From: Cyanothece sp. UBA12306
GTDB lineage: Bacteria > Cyanobacteriota > Cyanobacteriia > Cyanobacteriales > Microcystaceae
Direction of reading: 5' to 3'
Length of the DNA: 14,616 nt
Assembly: GCA_003448685.1 (NCBI GenBank)
Contig: DLXW01000280.1
Coordinates: forward strand, 1-14,616
Shown here: piece by piece, positions 1 through 6,253 of the stretch
Position numbering within the stretch: position 1 is the stretch's first letter
Layout: each line of letters starts with the position of its first letter
Position numbers and translations under genes: made by a program
Notes under the pieces: generated by a model
What the model saw: the letters and a program-made list of their open reading frames with translations, nothing else
Told to the model about the DNA's origin: nothing
Databases searched by the model: none

Positions 1-208
1 CAGCAATAATGGTACTTTCGGGGCATAATAAGCCTATTTCTACGGGTATAGTTCCAGTTCCTGCACCAATATCCCAAAGAACCGATTCAGACTTTAGTCT
101 TAAGGCGGAAATTAGCAAAAGACGGACTTCTCGTTTGCTCAGAGGTATACCTGGGAAACGTTCAAACAGATCATCTGGAATGCCAGGAGTTTTGTAAGGC
201 CAAAGCAT
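1..208 (-). CDS. cbiT: Cobalt-precorrin-6B C15-methyltransferase CbiT (5' part only)
   Basis: Reading the minus strand from the ATG at 208 gives 69 residues before the window edge; the gene continues outside. The product starts MLWPYKTPGIPDD, has a PLSKREVR stretch at about residues 22-29, and a glycine-rich SAM-binding loop DIGAGTGTIPVE at 46-57. This N-terminus is characteristic of cyanobacterial CbiT, the decarboxylating methyltransferase of corrin-ring synthesis (cobalamin pathway, cytoplasmic; equivalent to the C-terminal half of CobL). The full protein is usually about 200 residues, so roughly a third is seen. No strong ribosome binding site precedes the ATG, as is common in cyanobacteria. 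An open frame on the opposite strand of this stretch is only its shadow. The call is firm at family level. Confidence 0.85.
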   Translation of the reverse strand, partial: MLWPYKTPGIPDDLFERFPGIPLSKREVRLLLISALRLKSESVLWDIGAGTGTIPVEIGLLCPESTIIA

Positions 209-250
209 AATTTAGGAATTGCTCGAGATCATGGTTAATCCCATTATCTC

Positions 251-745
251 TTAGTTAGACACTATATTTATCCATAATTTTTCTAAATCAGTTCCCATAG
301 TTCGACTCACAAATTTATCCTTTAATCTTTTAACTTGTTCTCTTGAAAAATAATTTTTCCAGTCTCCCACTTTTCCTTTACGTACAAAGGGAGGCATATT
401 ATTAGGTCTTTTACTTGACCATCTTTGTTGATTTTTACTCATATTTTCAAAGCTACTTTGCTCGATAATTTTATTTAAAATCTGTTTGTTATTTAGTTTT
501 TCTGTGTATTTTTTGCCGAGAAATGTAATGATTTTAAGAAGTGATATTTCGATATTATCTTTCATTTCTTCATAGGTTAAAAATAAAACGTTTGGCTCAT
601 TTTTGTGTTGATACCAAGACAATAAATGATCAAAATAGTCGCCAAAATCAACTTCTCCGCTAATAAAACATTCAAAAAAATCCTCAAATTTTCCCTCCGC
701 GAAATTATAATGCTTAATAAACCCTCTAGTATGATGATAAAACGA
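251..745 (-). pseudogene. Sulfotransferase remnant, N-terminal half missing
   Basis: The minus-strand frame from 745 down to the TAA at 251-253 encodes about 164 residues beginning SFYHHTRGFIKHYNFAEGKF and containing YEEMKDN, a FLGKKY stretch and RKGKVGDWKNYFSREQ. These match the C-terminal half of cytosolic-type sulfotransferases (PF00685), where the RKGxxGDW element contacts the PAPS donor. The N-terminal half, with the PKSGTTW PAPS loop and the catalytic histidine region, is absent: a TAA at 746-748 lies directly upstream of the SFYHH segment, and no sulfotransferase sequence is seen between it and the next gene. An intact enzyme would be about 280-300 residues. There is no ATG before the internal MKDN; a TTG at 620-622 is available but lies mid-domain. 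A short repeat common in cyanobacteria sits just upstream (765-784), close to the breakpoint. I read this as a decayed, non-functional fragment. Confidence 0.75.
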
Positions 746-764
746 TTATACAAAGATAGTTTTA

Positions 765-784
765 CTTCTGAATTCTGACTTCTG
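765..784. repeat. Short cyanobacterial intergenic repeat (TTCTGA-type)
   Basis: The bases around 765-784 form overlapping TTCTGAATTCTGACTTCTG units, an oligonucleotide repeat type often seen in cyanobacterial spacers. It lies between the truncated end of the sulfotransferase remnant and the 3' end of the aldo/keto reductase gene. No function is claimed. Confidence 0.45.
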
Positions 785-804
785 CTCTCTTTATATCCGA
801 CTAA

Positions 805-1743
805 TTAAGCAATCTTGTCTAGTTTCGTGAAATCTTCGGCTGAGAGTTGCCAGTTTAATGCTCCTGCGTTTTGACTCGCTTGTTCCGCCGTTTTCGCTCC
901 AGGAATAGGCATCACTCCCCCTTGACTAATTAACCAGTTAAGAGCGATTTGTGCAGGAGTTTTTTGGTATTTTTGACTCAAATGTTCGAGTTGCTCTAAA
1001 AGAGGCTCAACTTTTTCTAATCCCTGGGGACTAAAACGAGGGTCTAATTTTCTGGCTCCCTGTGGCCGATTAGTTCTGTTAAGGCGATATTTTCCAGTTA
1101 ATAGACCTTGCTCTAAGGGGCTATAGGCTAAAATGGTGATGCCTAGTTGTTTGGCCGTTTCTAAAATACCATTGCGCTCAATTTGTCGAGATAAAAGGGA
1201 ATAACGAACTTGATTAACAGCTAAACGAACTCCATGTTCTTTGAGCAAAAAATAGGCCTTTTTCATTTTCTGCGCTGAGTAATTACTGACTCCCACCGTC
1301 AGAATTCTTCCTTGATGAACTTCTTTGGCTAATACTTCCATCAATGCCTGTTCTCCCAAGAAAAAATCAAATGGCCAATGAACTTGGTAAAGTTCAATTT
1401 GTTTAACCTGAAGGCGATTAAGACTATCTGTCAGAGCATCAGATACCGTAGCTTTTGTCCATCGCCAAGGTAGGGGGAAAAACTTAGTGGCGATTTGCAG
1501 GGATTTTGGGGTTGGATTTGATGAAAGAAACTGTCCTATGAGTTTTTCTGACTTTCCTAGGCCATAAACTTCGGCGGTATCGAAAAAAGTAACACCTTGG
1601 TCAATAGCTGCTTTAAAAGCACCTTCTACCTCTGATTGTCCATAATCTTGACCATAACTCCAGAAAAGACCATCCCCCCAAGACCAAGTTCCGATACCAA
1701 TGGCAGGAACAGTTAATTGTTCGGCTAGTTTTACAGTTTGCAT
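805..1743 (-). CDS. Aldo/keto reductase family oxidoreductase
   Basis: The 312-residue product is a full-length NAD(P)H-dependent aldo/keto reductase with the TIM-barrel fold. The catalytic tetrad is complete: Asp55 and Tyr60 in FFDTAEVYG, Lys87 in ATKFF, and His122 in YQVHWPFD. Further family signatures are GVSNYS in the middle and MPIPGAKTAEQA near the C-terminus, which form the cofactor-binding site. Such enzymes reduce aldehydes and ketones in the cytoplasm; the substrate cannot be read from the sequence. It starts at the ATG at 1743, with no obvious Shine-Dalgarno sequence. It lies 55 bases downstream of the small membrane-protein gene on the same strand and could be cotranscribed with it. 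Length and motifs are normal and nothing suggests damage. Confidence 0.93.
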   Translation of the reverse strand: MQTVKLAEQLTVPAIGIGTWSWGDGLFWSYGQDYGQSEVEGAFKAAIDQGVTFFDTAEVYGLGKSEKLIGQFLSSNPTPKSLQIATKFFPLPWRWTKATVSDALTDSLNRLQVKQIELYQVHWPFDFFLGEQALMEVLAKEVHQGRILTVGVSNYSAQKMKKAYFLLKEHGVRLAVNQVRYSLLSRQIERNGILETAKQLGITILAYSPLEQGLLTGKYRLNRTNRPQGARKLDPRFSPQGLEKVEPLLEQLEHLSQKYQKTPAQIALNWLISQGGVMPIPGAKTAEQASQNAGALNWQLSAEDFTKLDKIA

Positions 1744-1798
1744 GGTGTTGTTCTAAATAGTAGAGCTTTGCAGAAAATAAAGATAGTTTAGGTGAAGG

Positions 1799-2053
1799 TT
1801 AAAGAACCAAGATTTCTATAACTGCGGCGATAAATGCCCCGACTAAACCAAGCATAAAATAAGGTGTTCTAGACATATCCCGATGATTGCTCACCATATT
1901 TTCCCCTATTGAGCCAAAATAACGAGATTCACTGATATTATGCGCAGATTTTTCTTCGCTTTTTTTTATTTGTCCGTAAAGGTGCAAAGCCCCAAATACA
2001 AAAAATAAAGTCGCCCAAGGATTGGTGTTTTTAGAGATTTTTGAGTTATCCAT
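1799..2053 (-). CDS. Small two-helix membrane protein of unknown function
   Basis: The best start is the ATG at 2053, giving 84 residues (MDNSKISKNTNPW...). A TTG two codons upstream would add only two residues and is less likely. Two hydrophobic segments are visible: about residues 13-29 (WATLFFVFGALHLYG) and 65-84 (YFMLGLVGAFIAAVIEILVL). The loop of about 35 residues between them is polar and charged. The protein ends directly in the second hydrophobic segment. I do not recognise the family; it lacks the ExxNGRxAM motif of high-light-inducible proteins. The aldo/keto reductase follows 55 bases downstream on the same strand. That it is a real gene is supported by sensible composition, the paired hydrophobic segments and a clean fit between neighbours, but not by recognised homology. 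Confidence 0.6.
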   Translation of the reverse strand: MDNSKISKNTNPWATLFFVFGALHLYGQIKKSEEKSAHNISESRYFGSIGENMVSNHRDMSRTPYFMLGLVGAFIAAVIEILVL

Positions 2054-2199
2054 TGTCAAAACTCGGTAATTTTATACTAAGCAAGAAGAAAGATGCCTGT
2101 TAATTAATGTAACAAAATATTGACCTAATGTAAATTTTTATAATCTTAACTTGACAAATAAATAACTATATGACACAAACTTCAGGCGAGACAAAAAGC

Positions 2200-2228
2200 T
2201 TGAAAGACAGGGGATTGTGTCTTTTCAA
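2200..2228. other. Intergenic hairpin of unknown role
   Basis: TTGAAAGACA (2200-2209) pairs with TGTCTTTTCAA (2218-2228), a 10-bp stem with one bulged base and the loop GGGGATTG. No T-tract follows on either strand, so it is not a standard terminator. It lies in the 375-base spacer between the small membrane protein (start 2053) and tRNA-Lys, about 150 bases upstream of the former. Apart from this hairpin, a 12-base palindrome at 2274-2285 and the inverted-repeat element at 2316-2422, I see nothing in that spacer. Confidence 0.35.
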
Positions 2229-2273
2229 TCTCCAATCTTTGGTTATGAGCAATTATCCCCATCAAGATTGATA

Positions 2274-2285
2274 CATCTTAAGATG
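2274..2285. other. 12-base perfect palindrome
   Basis: CATCTTAAGATG is its own reverse complement. It lies in the spacer upstream of the small membrane-protein gene and close to the MITE-like element. It could be a protein-binding site, but a single occurrence gives no further support. Confidence 0.25.
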
Positions 2286-2315
2286 AAGACATTATGATGC
2301 TTTAGTGTACAAATA

Positions 2316-2422
2316 ATACCAGATCCGGTTACCAAAACCCACTTATAGATACTCTCTCCCTGCTCCAAAGCTCCCTGCTCCCTGCTTTCGTCAAAGGGAG
2401 GTATGGCAACCGGATTTAGTAT
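2316..2422. repeat. MITE-like inverted-repeat element, copy 1
   Basis: The termini ATACCAGATCCGGTTACC (2316-2333) and the reverse complement of 2405-2422 match at 15 of 18 positions. The roughly 107-bp unit has no coding capacity. Its interior holds three copies of the 7-mer CTCCCTG (2356, 2371, 2378). A second element with the same terminal sequence lies at 3741-3838. The pair looks like a non-autonomous mobile or palindromic repeat family, though I see no clean target-site duplication. The right end stops six bases from the 3' end of the tRNA-Lys gene. Confidence 0.55.
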
Positions 2423-2428
2423 AATTTA

Positions 2429-2500
2429 TGGGTCGCCTGGGATTCGAACCCAAGACCAATCGGTTAAAAGCCGAGTGCTCTACCGCTGAGCTAGCGACCC
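2429..2500 (-). tRNA. tRNA-Lys (anticodon UUU)
   Basis: The minus strand folds as a 72-base tRNA. The acceptor arm is GGGTCGC paired with GCGACCC with discriminator A at 2429. The D arm is GCTC...GAGC. The anticodon loop is CTTTTAA, giving UUU, and the T arm is TTGGG-TTCGAAT-CCCAG. The first pair of the anticodon stem is a C-T mismatch; the other four pair normally. No CCA is encoded, which is usual in cyanobacteria. A good promoter lies about 27 bases upstream. The gene reads lysine codons AAA and AAG. Confidence 0.96.
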
Positions 2501-2526
2501 GCTGTGTTTTTTACACACATTCAGTC

Positions 2527-2555
2527 AATATACCATGGATTTTAAAAAAGTGCAA
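2527..2555 (-). promoter_or_regulatory. Sigma70-type promoter of tRNA-Lys
   Basis: On the minus strand TTGCAC (2555-2550) and TATATT (2532-2527) are separated by exactly 17 bases. This would start transcription around 2520, about 20 bases before the mature tRNA 5' end. Position and match to the -35/-10 consensus make it the likely tRNA promoter. The rest of the 206-base spacer up to 2706 holds only a HIP1 octamer. Confidence 0.65.
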
Positions 2556-2659
2556 ACTCCATAGAGAATCAGCAATTCTCATTTTGAAATAGATGATCAG
2601 TTAACCCCCATTGCGAACCCCAAAATTTAGTACAAAGGAATTATATTTTCAGAGAGCGG

Positions 2660-2667
2660 GCGATCGC
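2660..2667. repeat. HIP1 octamer
   Basis: Perfect GCGATCGC palindrome, here in a spacer. Others lie at 5029, 8459 and 8918. The abundance of this octamer is a hallmark of many cyanobacterial genomes. Confidence 0.8.
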
Positions 2668-2706
2668 TAAAAAGAAAAATTGACCAAATTTCTTAAGTAG
2701 AAATAC

Positions 2707-3561
2707 TCAAGCTTTTTGAGAACATTGTCTGACAATGAACAGGAAAAATCTCTTGAAAAAAAGTTCTCTATATTTGATAGAGAACCTAATAAAAATAAAA
2801 ATTTTAATTTCTCGTTGATATTGACGATTGGGAACTAAATTATCCAAAAATGTGCCACTTATAGCCACTTGATGGTTAGATGATAAGGATTGGAGTGCCT
2901 CAATAGCTGCCTTACGATATTCATAATACCATTCTTTCTTGTCTCGACTCCCTAATGACATTCGACAAAATACATCGATTTTTTTAGGGTGAAGACGAGA
3001 CCAAATCCAACCTTTTGAGCGTTTGAGTTGTTTCTTATATTTTTTAGCTGTTCCTAAATTCCAACCTGCCATGATTCGTGTCTCATAGCCTGTAGTAACC
3101 TGCGAACCAACTTGCCAAGATTCAAAATCTAAACCCCATTGTTTCGCTAGATAATCAGTAAACATAGAACCACCAACAAATTCTTGATAGTAATTTTGTA
3201 AGTTTTTATAACACTGACGTTTAAGAAACTTATCCACATAGGGTAGAAGATTGAAATATGTACTACTAGCTTGAGCCCAAGGATCAATAAAAATCAGCTT
3301 ACGTTGTGGATACTGTAAACGAATTTCTTGAATGATATTTTGAAGCTCTTCAGGAGATTCTTTCCAGAAAGGTTGTATAAATATAATTTCTGAATCGTAT
3401 TGTTTAGAAAGATGACGAATATCACTGAGTGTGTCAATGTTGAAATATTTAATTGTAAGGTTTAATTCATCAAGAAGCTCTTGACGATAATAAACAAATG
3501 GTTCGCGCTGTGCAGCAGTAATTATGCCTACTTTTTGGCTTAAGAATAATGCTTTTTTCAT
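2707..3561 (-). pseudogene. Glycosyltransferase-like gene, C-terminus truncated
   Basis: The ORF runs 284 residues from the ATG at 3561, which is preceded by an AAAGG ribosome site. Residues 1 to about 253 read as normal protein: an N-terminal alternating alpha/beta pattern (SEIIFIQPFW, KLIFIDPWAQ), then a YETRIMAGWNLG stretch and a VFCRMSLGSRDKKEWYYEYR segment. That segment resembles the start of the C-terminal domain of cyanobacterial exostosin/GT1-like glycosyltransferases. After YQREIK the family would normally continue with a nucleotide-sugar-binding segment. Instead about 31 residues of low-complexity Phe/Ile/Arg sequence follow, translated from AT-rich DNA that contains a rho-independent terminator (2756-2785) and two more hairpins. 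The 3' part has therefore probably been lost, with the junction near 2803. Family assignment is tentative; the truncation is an inference from composition and the terminator inside the frame. Confidence 0.55.
2756..2785 (-). terminator. Rho-independent terminator inside the truncated ORF
   Basis: On the minus strand GTTCTCTAT - CAAAT - ATAGAGAAC forms a perfect 9-bp stem (2763-2771 with 2777-2785) and is followed at once by seven T residues (2762-2756). This has the classic geometry, although the stem is AT-rich. It lies about 50 bases before the stop codon of the glycosyltransferase-like ORF, so transcription of that gene should end within the frame. Confidence 0.6.
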
Positions 3562-3578
3562 TAAAAATAACCTTTGTT

Positions 3579-3590
3579 ATTCTATAGAAT
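3579..3590. promoter_or_regulatory. 12-base palindrome upstream of the glycosyltransferase-like gene
   Basis: ATTCTATAGAAT is a perfect palindrome 17 bases upstream of the start codon at 3561. It overlaps a possible -10 box (TATAGA). It may be a promoter or operator core, but without a matching -35 the call is weak. Confidence 0.25.
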
Positions 3591-3706
3591 TTTACTATTA
3601 ATTATTAGACGTTATTTTTATTTGGATTAATTCTCCGTAAAATATCCCGTTTAATTCCTTTATGGTAAGGTGGAAAGAGGGGGAAGCTGACAATTGGTTC
3701 ATTCTC

Positions 3707-3731
3707 CCCACACCTCCCACACCTCCCACAC
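3707..3731. repeat. 9-bp CT-rich tandem repeat
   Basis: About 2.7 copies of the unit CCACACCTC stand in tandem just upstream of the second MITE-like element. The 318-base spacer between the glycosyltransferase-like gene and the aldose epimerase contains this tract, the element at 3741-3838 and a palindrome at 3579-3590. I see no gene in it; the short plus-strand frame there covers repeat sequence and the complement of the epimerase 3' end. Confidence 0.6.
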
Positions 3732-3740
3732 TTTCAGGTC

Positions 3741-3838
3741 ATACCAAGTCCACTGTAGATAGTATAGTATTGAAGTCCCAGAGTGCCTGAACTTCGGAGA
3801 AAAAACGTTACTCTACTAAAAATAAGCGGATTTAGTAT
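3741..3838. repeat. MITE-like inverted-repeat element, copy 2
   Basis: ATACCAAGTCCACT (3741-3754) and the reverse complement of 3825-3838 (ATACTAAATCCGCT) match at 11 of 14 positions, all differences being transitions. The right end shares the 12-mer CGGATTTAGTAT with the element at 2316-2422, and the left end shares ATACCA and TCC. The unit is 98 bp, non-coding, and unlike copy 1 in its interior, so only the termini define the family. Confidence 0.5.
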
Positions 3839-3879
3839 CATTCCCTCAACAGCAAATTTTAACCAATGGAAAACTGTTA

Positions 3880-4752
3880 TTAGATTGAATCGACTTTCAT
3901 TTCAAAAACTGCTTCGCAAGTTTCTCCAGGGGGAACTTGGGTCAGATTTTCCCCTGTATTCAAGGAATTGCGAGGTGCACTCCAAGGTTCCAAACAGACA
4001 AAATCCTTGCCTTTAACTGTCCAAAAAACAAAGGTAGAATAGATATCTGACCAACTAAGAGTCAATTTCAAATTACGCTGATTGTCAGTCATCGTAGCAG
4101 AAGCACCAGTTAAAGCTTTAAACGCTGCATCAATTTCATCTTGGTTAAAGTCAAAAGTTCCATGATAGGGATGAATTTCTTTACTGGGATTTACTTCATA
4201 TTCAGTCCCAGGAATATTAAAAGTAACTTGACTTTTATCTAGGAGTAGAAAGTAGGGATGAAAACCGAAGGAAAAGGGCATTTTTTTGTCAGATTTATTC
4301 TGATATTTCTGACGAATAGCTAAAGAATTTCCTTTAAGTTCATAGGTAAAATCAACTTGAAATTCAAAGGGATAATCTTGAAAGGTTTGGTCATTATTGC
4401 TTAGCGTTACCGTTAAACTTGCACTGTCATCTGTTCCTTGGTTAGTGACTTCCCAGGGTAAGTTTCTGGCAAATCCATGTTGTTTTAGTTTATAGGATTT
4501 ACCTAAATGGGCGTAAGTATCATCAGGAAGATTACCACAAATCGGAAATAATATAGGAACCCCTCCGCGAACCGATAATTCGGGGTGAGTAAACCGTTCT
4601 TCATCTAAGTAAAAAATATCTTGTCCTTTGAGTTTCCAACGGGTGATAATTCCTCCTCGTTCAGGTACTACTTCAACCGAAGAAGTAGCTTCTGAATCCT
4701 CAAGAATATAGGTTAAATATTGTTCTTGTTTGAAGGCCACTGAAAATGTCAT
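3880..4752 (-). CDS. Aldose 1-epimerase family protein
   Basis: The start is set at the ATG at 4752, which has a good ribosome site (AGGAAAG, 6-7 bases upstream) and gives 290 residues. The longer frame from 4809 begins with TTG and has no such site. The product is a galactose-mutarotase-fold protein, which interconverts alpha and beta anomers of hexoses or hexose phosphates in the cytoplasm. The expected active-site residues are present: His92 in KQHGFARNLPW, His164 in FGFHPYF, and the catalytic-base Glu254 in CLEPWSAPRNSLNTG. An arginine in VRGGVPILFP (about residue 62) is also typical of the substrate pocket. Length is normal for this family. It diverges from fdhD across a 214-base spacer. 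Its exact sugar (free hexose or glucose-6-phosphate type) is not settled by sequence alone. Confidence 0.9.
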   Translation of the reverse strand: MTFSVAFKQEQYLTYILEDSEATSSVEVVPERGGIITRWKLKGQDIFYLDEERFTHPELSVRGGVPILFPICGNLPDDTYAHLGKSYKLKQHGFARNLPWEVTNQGTDDSASLTVTLSNNDQTFQDYPFEFQVDFTYELKGNSLAIRQKYQNKSDKKMPFSFGFHPYFLLLDKSQVTFNIPGTEYEVNPSKEIHPYHGTFDFNQDEIDAAFKALTGASATMTDNQRNLKLTLSWSDIYSTFVFWTVKGKDFVCLEPWSAPRNSLNTGENLTQVPPGETCEAVFEMKVDSI

Positions 4753-4966
4753 ACTTTTCTTTCCTATTGAACTAATGGCATAAAATGGGAGGTCACCTAA
4801 TATTATCAAAATAAGTGGCTTTACAGTGTATTGTATTTAGGTGGGAAGTTTTTCTAAGTTTCAAGATTTAGTCAATATTTATTAACTAAATTTTAATTTA
4901 TTCTTAATATAGGCTATTTATTGTTTGAAACTAATAGATTAAGAATTAAGATAAACCGGAAAAATT

Positions 4967-5815
4967 ATGTTCAATAACCAGAAAAGTCAAATTAAAGCCA
5001 AAATTTTGGTAGTAGAGAATAGTCAAAAGCGATCGCACTTAGATACCATAGCGACGGAAGAACCCCTAGAAATTCGCTTAGTTAATCCTTTTCAAACTGT
5101 AGCTGTCACGATGAGGACACCAGGAGCAGACTTTGATTTAGCTGCGGGCTTTCTCTATAGTGAAGCAATAATAACAAGCAAAAAAGATCTCAACTCAATT
5201 AGTTATTGTGTAGAGCCAAATATTGATGGTGAGCAAAGATACAATATTATTAATGTTAATTTAAAAGAAGGATTACAGCCAAATCTAAAACCACTAGAGC
5301 GTCATTTTTTTACTTCAAGTGCTTGTGGAGTTTGTGGAAAAGCCAGCATTGAAGCCCTAAAATTACGAGGATGTTCTCCTATTTCCAACCATCTGACTAT
5401 TACACCAGAGATTATTTATAGTCTTCCTGAAAAGTTACGAGCCGCTCAAGGAATTTTTACTGCTACTGGGGGACTCCATGCAGCCGCTTTGTTTGACAAG
5501 CAAGGAAATCTAATCAAACTCAGGGAAGATGTGGGAAGACATAATGCCTTAGATAAACTGATTGGTTCAGCTTTTTTGAGTGACGAAATACCCCTAAATA
5601 ATAAGATTATAATGGTCAGTGGACGATCAAGCTTTGAGATTGTCCAAAAGTGTATTATGGCCAGAGTACCTATTCTTTGTGCTGTCTCCGCACCTAGTAG
5701 CTTAGCGGTTTCCCTCTCCCAACAATTTGGGATCACTCTGATAGGATTTCTCAGAGGACAAAAGTTCAATATTTATTCGGGTACTCAAAGAATAATAGAC
5801 GTTACTTTTAATTAA
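4967..5815 (+). CDS. fdhD: Formate dehydrogenase accessory sulfurtransferase FdhD
   Basis: The 282-residue product matches FdhD throughout. It has EEPLEIRL near residue 31, PGADFDLAAGFLYSEAI at 52-68, and the hallmark TSSACGVCGKA with Cys120 and Cys123. Further on are GIFTATGGLHAAALFD, the REDVGRHNALDKLIG segment and VSGRSSFEIVQK. FdhD carries sulfur from a cysteine desulfurase (IscS in E. coli) through the CxxC motif to the bis-MGD molybdenum cofactor of formate dehydrogenase. No formate dehydrogenase or molybdopterin gene is in the window, so its partner enzyme is elsewhere. The start at 4967 has only a weak upstream GGA. The stop overlaps the 3' end of the PatA-type remnant on the other strand by eight bases. 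The opposite-strand frame inside the gene is a shadow. Confidence 0.93.
   Translation: MFNNQKSQIKAKILVVENSQKRSHLDTIATEEPLEIRLVNPFQTVAVTMRTPGADFDLAAGFLYSEAIITSKKDLNSISYCVEPNIDGEQRYNIINVNLKEGLQPNLKPLERHFFTSSACGVCGKASIEALKLRGCSPISNHLTITPEIIYSLPEKLRAAQGIFTATGGLHAAALFDKQGNLIKLREDVGRHNALDKLIGSAFLSDEIPLNNKIIMVSGRSSFEIVQKCIMARVPILCAVSAPSSLAVSLSQQFGITLIGFLRGQKFNIYSGTQRIIDVTFN
5029..5036. repeat. HIP1 octamer
   Basis: Perfect GCGATCGC within the 5' part of fdhD. Confidence 0.8.
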
Positions 5816-6210
5816 CTAAAAGGTTATCAAGCATCTGAAGTAATTCTTGTGCTTTAGGCGGTTTAGCTAAGAAATCAGTTGCTCCTGCTAATTTGCGCCA
5901 GAGTTAATTGTTTTTGGGCAATTCCTTGGGAAAGAAGCTCATATTCCCAAAGGAGATCTTGAGTTATATTAGAGGGAACAGACCAATTGGGACAGTGTTG
6001 TTTTAAGGCTCTTTGCCACCTTCTGACCCGATGTCGCCGATCAACGACATATTGTAGTCGTCCTGAAAGAAGATAGATTTCAGCTAAAGTCCTCTGTTTG
6101 CGGATCACTAACTTTCCCGTTGCTTTCTGGGACATCAATTGATCCAATTCGCTGGTTAATCGCGTTAAGGAGCTTCCCAGGGTTTCTATATTTCCTATGG
6201 CTGCTAACAT
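5808..6210 (-). pseudogene. PatA-type response regulator with internal deletion
   Basis: From the ATG at 6210 (in-frame TAA 12 bases upstream) the frame gives 111 residues ending at 5875. It contains KATGKLVIRKQR, IYLLSGRLQYVVDRRHRVRRWQRALKQHCPNW and a WEYELLSQG stretch. This is the N-terminal domain of cyanobacterial PatA-type regulators (DUF4388-like, as in PatA/PixG). In a different minus-strand frame, 5897-5808 encodes RKLAGATDFLAKPPKAQELLQMLDNLLVN and then TAA. That is the C-terminal end of a receiver domain, with the conserved Lys-Pro. The protein's true beginning and end are thus both present, while the rest of the N-terminal region and most of the receiver, including the phosphoacceptor Asp, are missing. 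A full protein would be about 370-400 residues. The junction near 5880-5900 also shifts the frame. It is adjacent to the chemotaxis operon, and PatA-type regulators are usual members of cyanobacterial tax/pix loci. Confidence 0.75.
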
Positions 6211-6253
6211 GGCTACTATTTAGGGTTTTTACTAAAATTAATTAATTAAAATT

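Noticed and set aside
9..197. Plus-strand open frame of 62 codons
   Set aside because: It is the complement of cbiT, whose minus-strand translation shows the SAM loop; the plus frame has no family features.
2429..2500. tRNA-Lys as an integration (att) site for a mobile island
   Set aside because: An inverted-repeat element ends close to the tRNA 3' end, but there is no integrase and no second copy of the tRNA 3' end in the window.
3707..3731. Possible CRISPR-like repeat
   Set aside because: The unit is 9 bp in direct tandem with no spacers; it is a simple CT-rich repeat.
3783..4016. Plus-strand open frame of 77 codons
   Set aside because: It overlaps the MITE-like element and the 3' end of the epimerase gene and has no ribosome site or recognisable motif.
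4753..4809. TTG start adding 19 residues to the aldose epimerase
   Set aside because: The ATG at 4752 has a clear AGGAAAG site and fits the family N-terminus; the extension is unlike the family.
5446..5769. Minus-strand open frame inside fdhD
   Set aside because: fdhD is clearly the coding strand; this frame is a shadow.
5808..5897. Independent small receiver protein
   Set aside because: Only the last about 29 residues of a receiver are present, without acidic pocket or acceptor Asp, so it is the tail of the deleted regulator.
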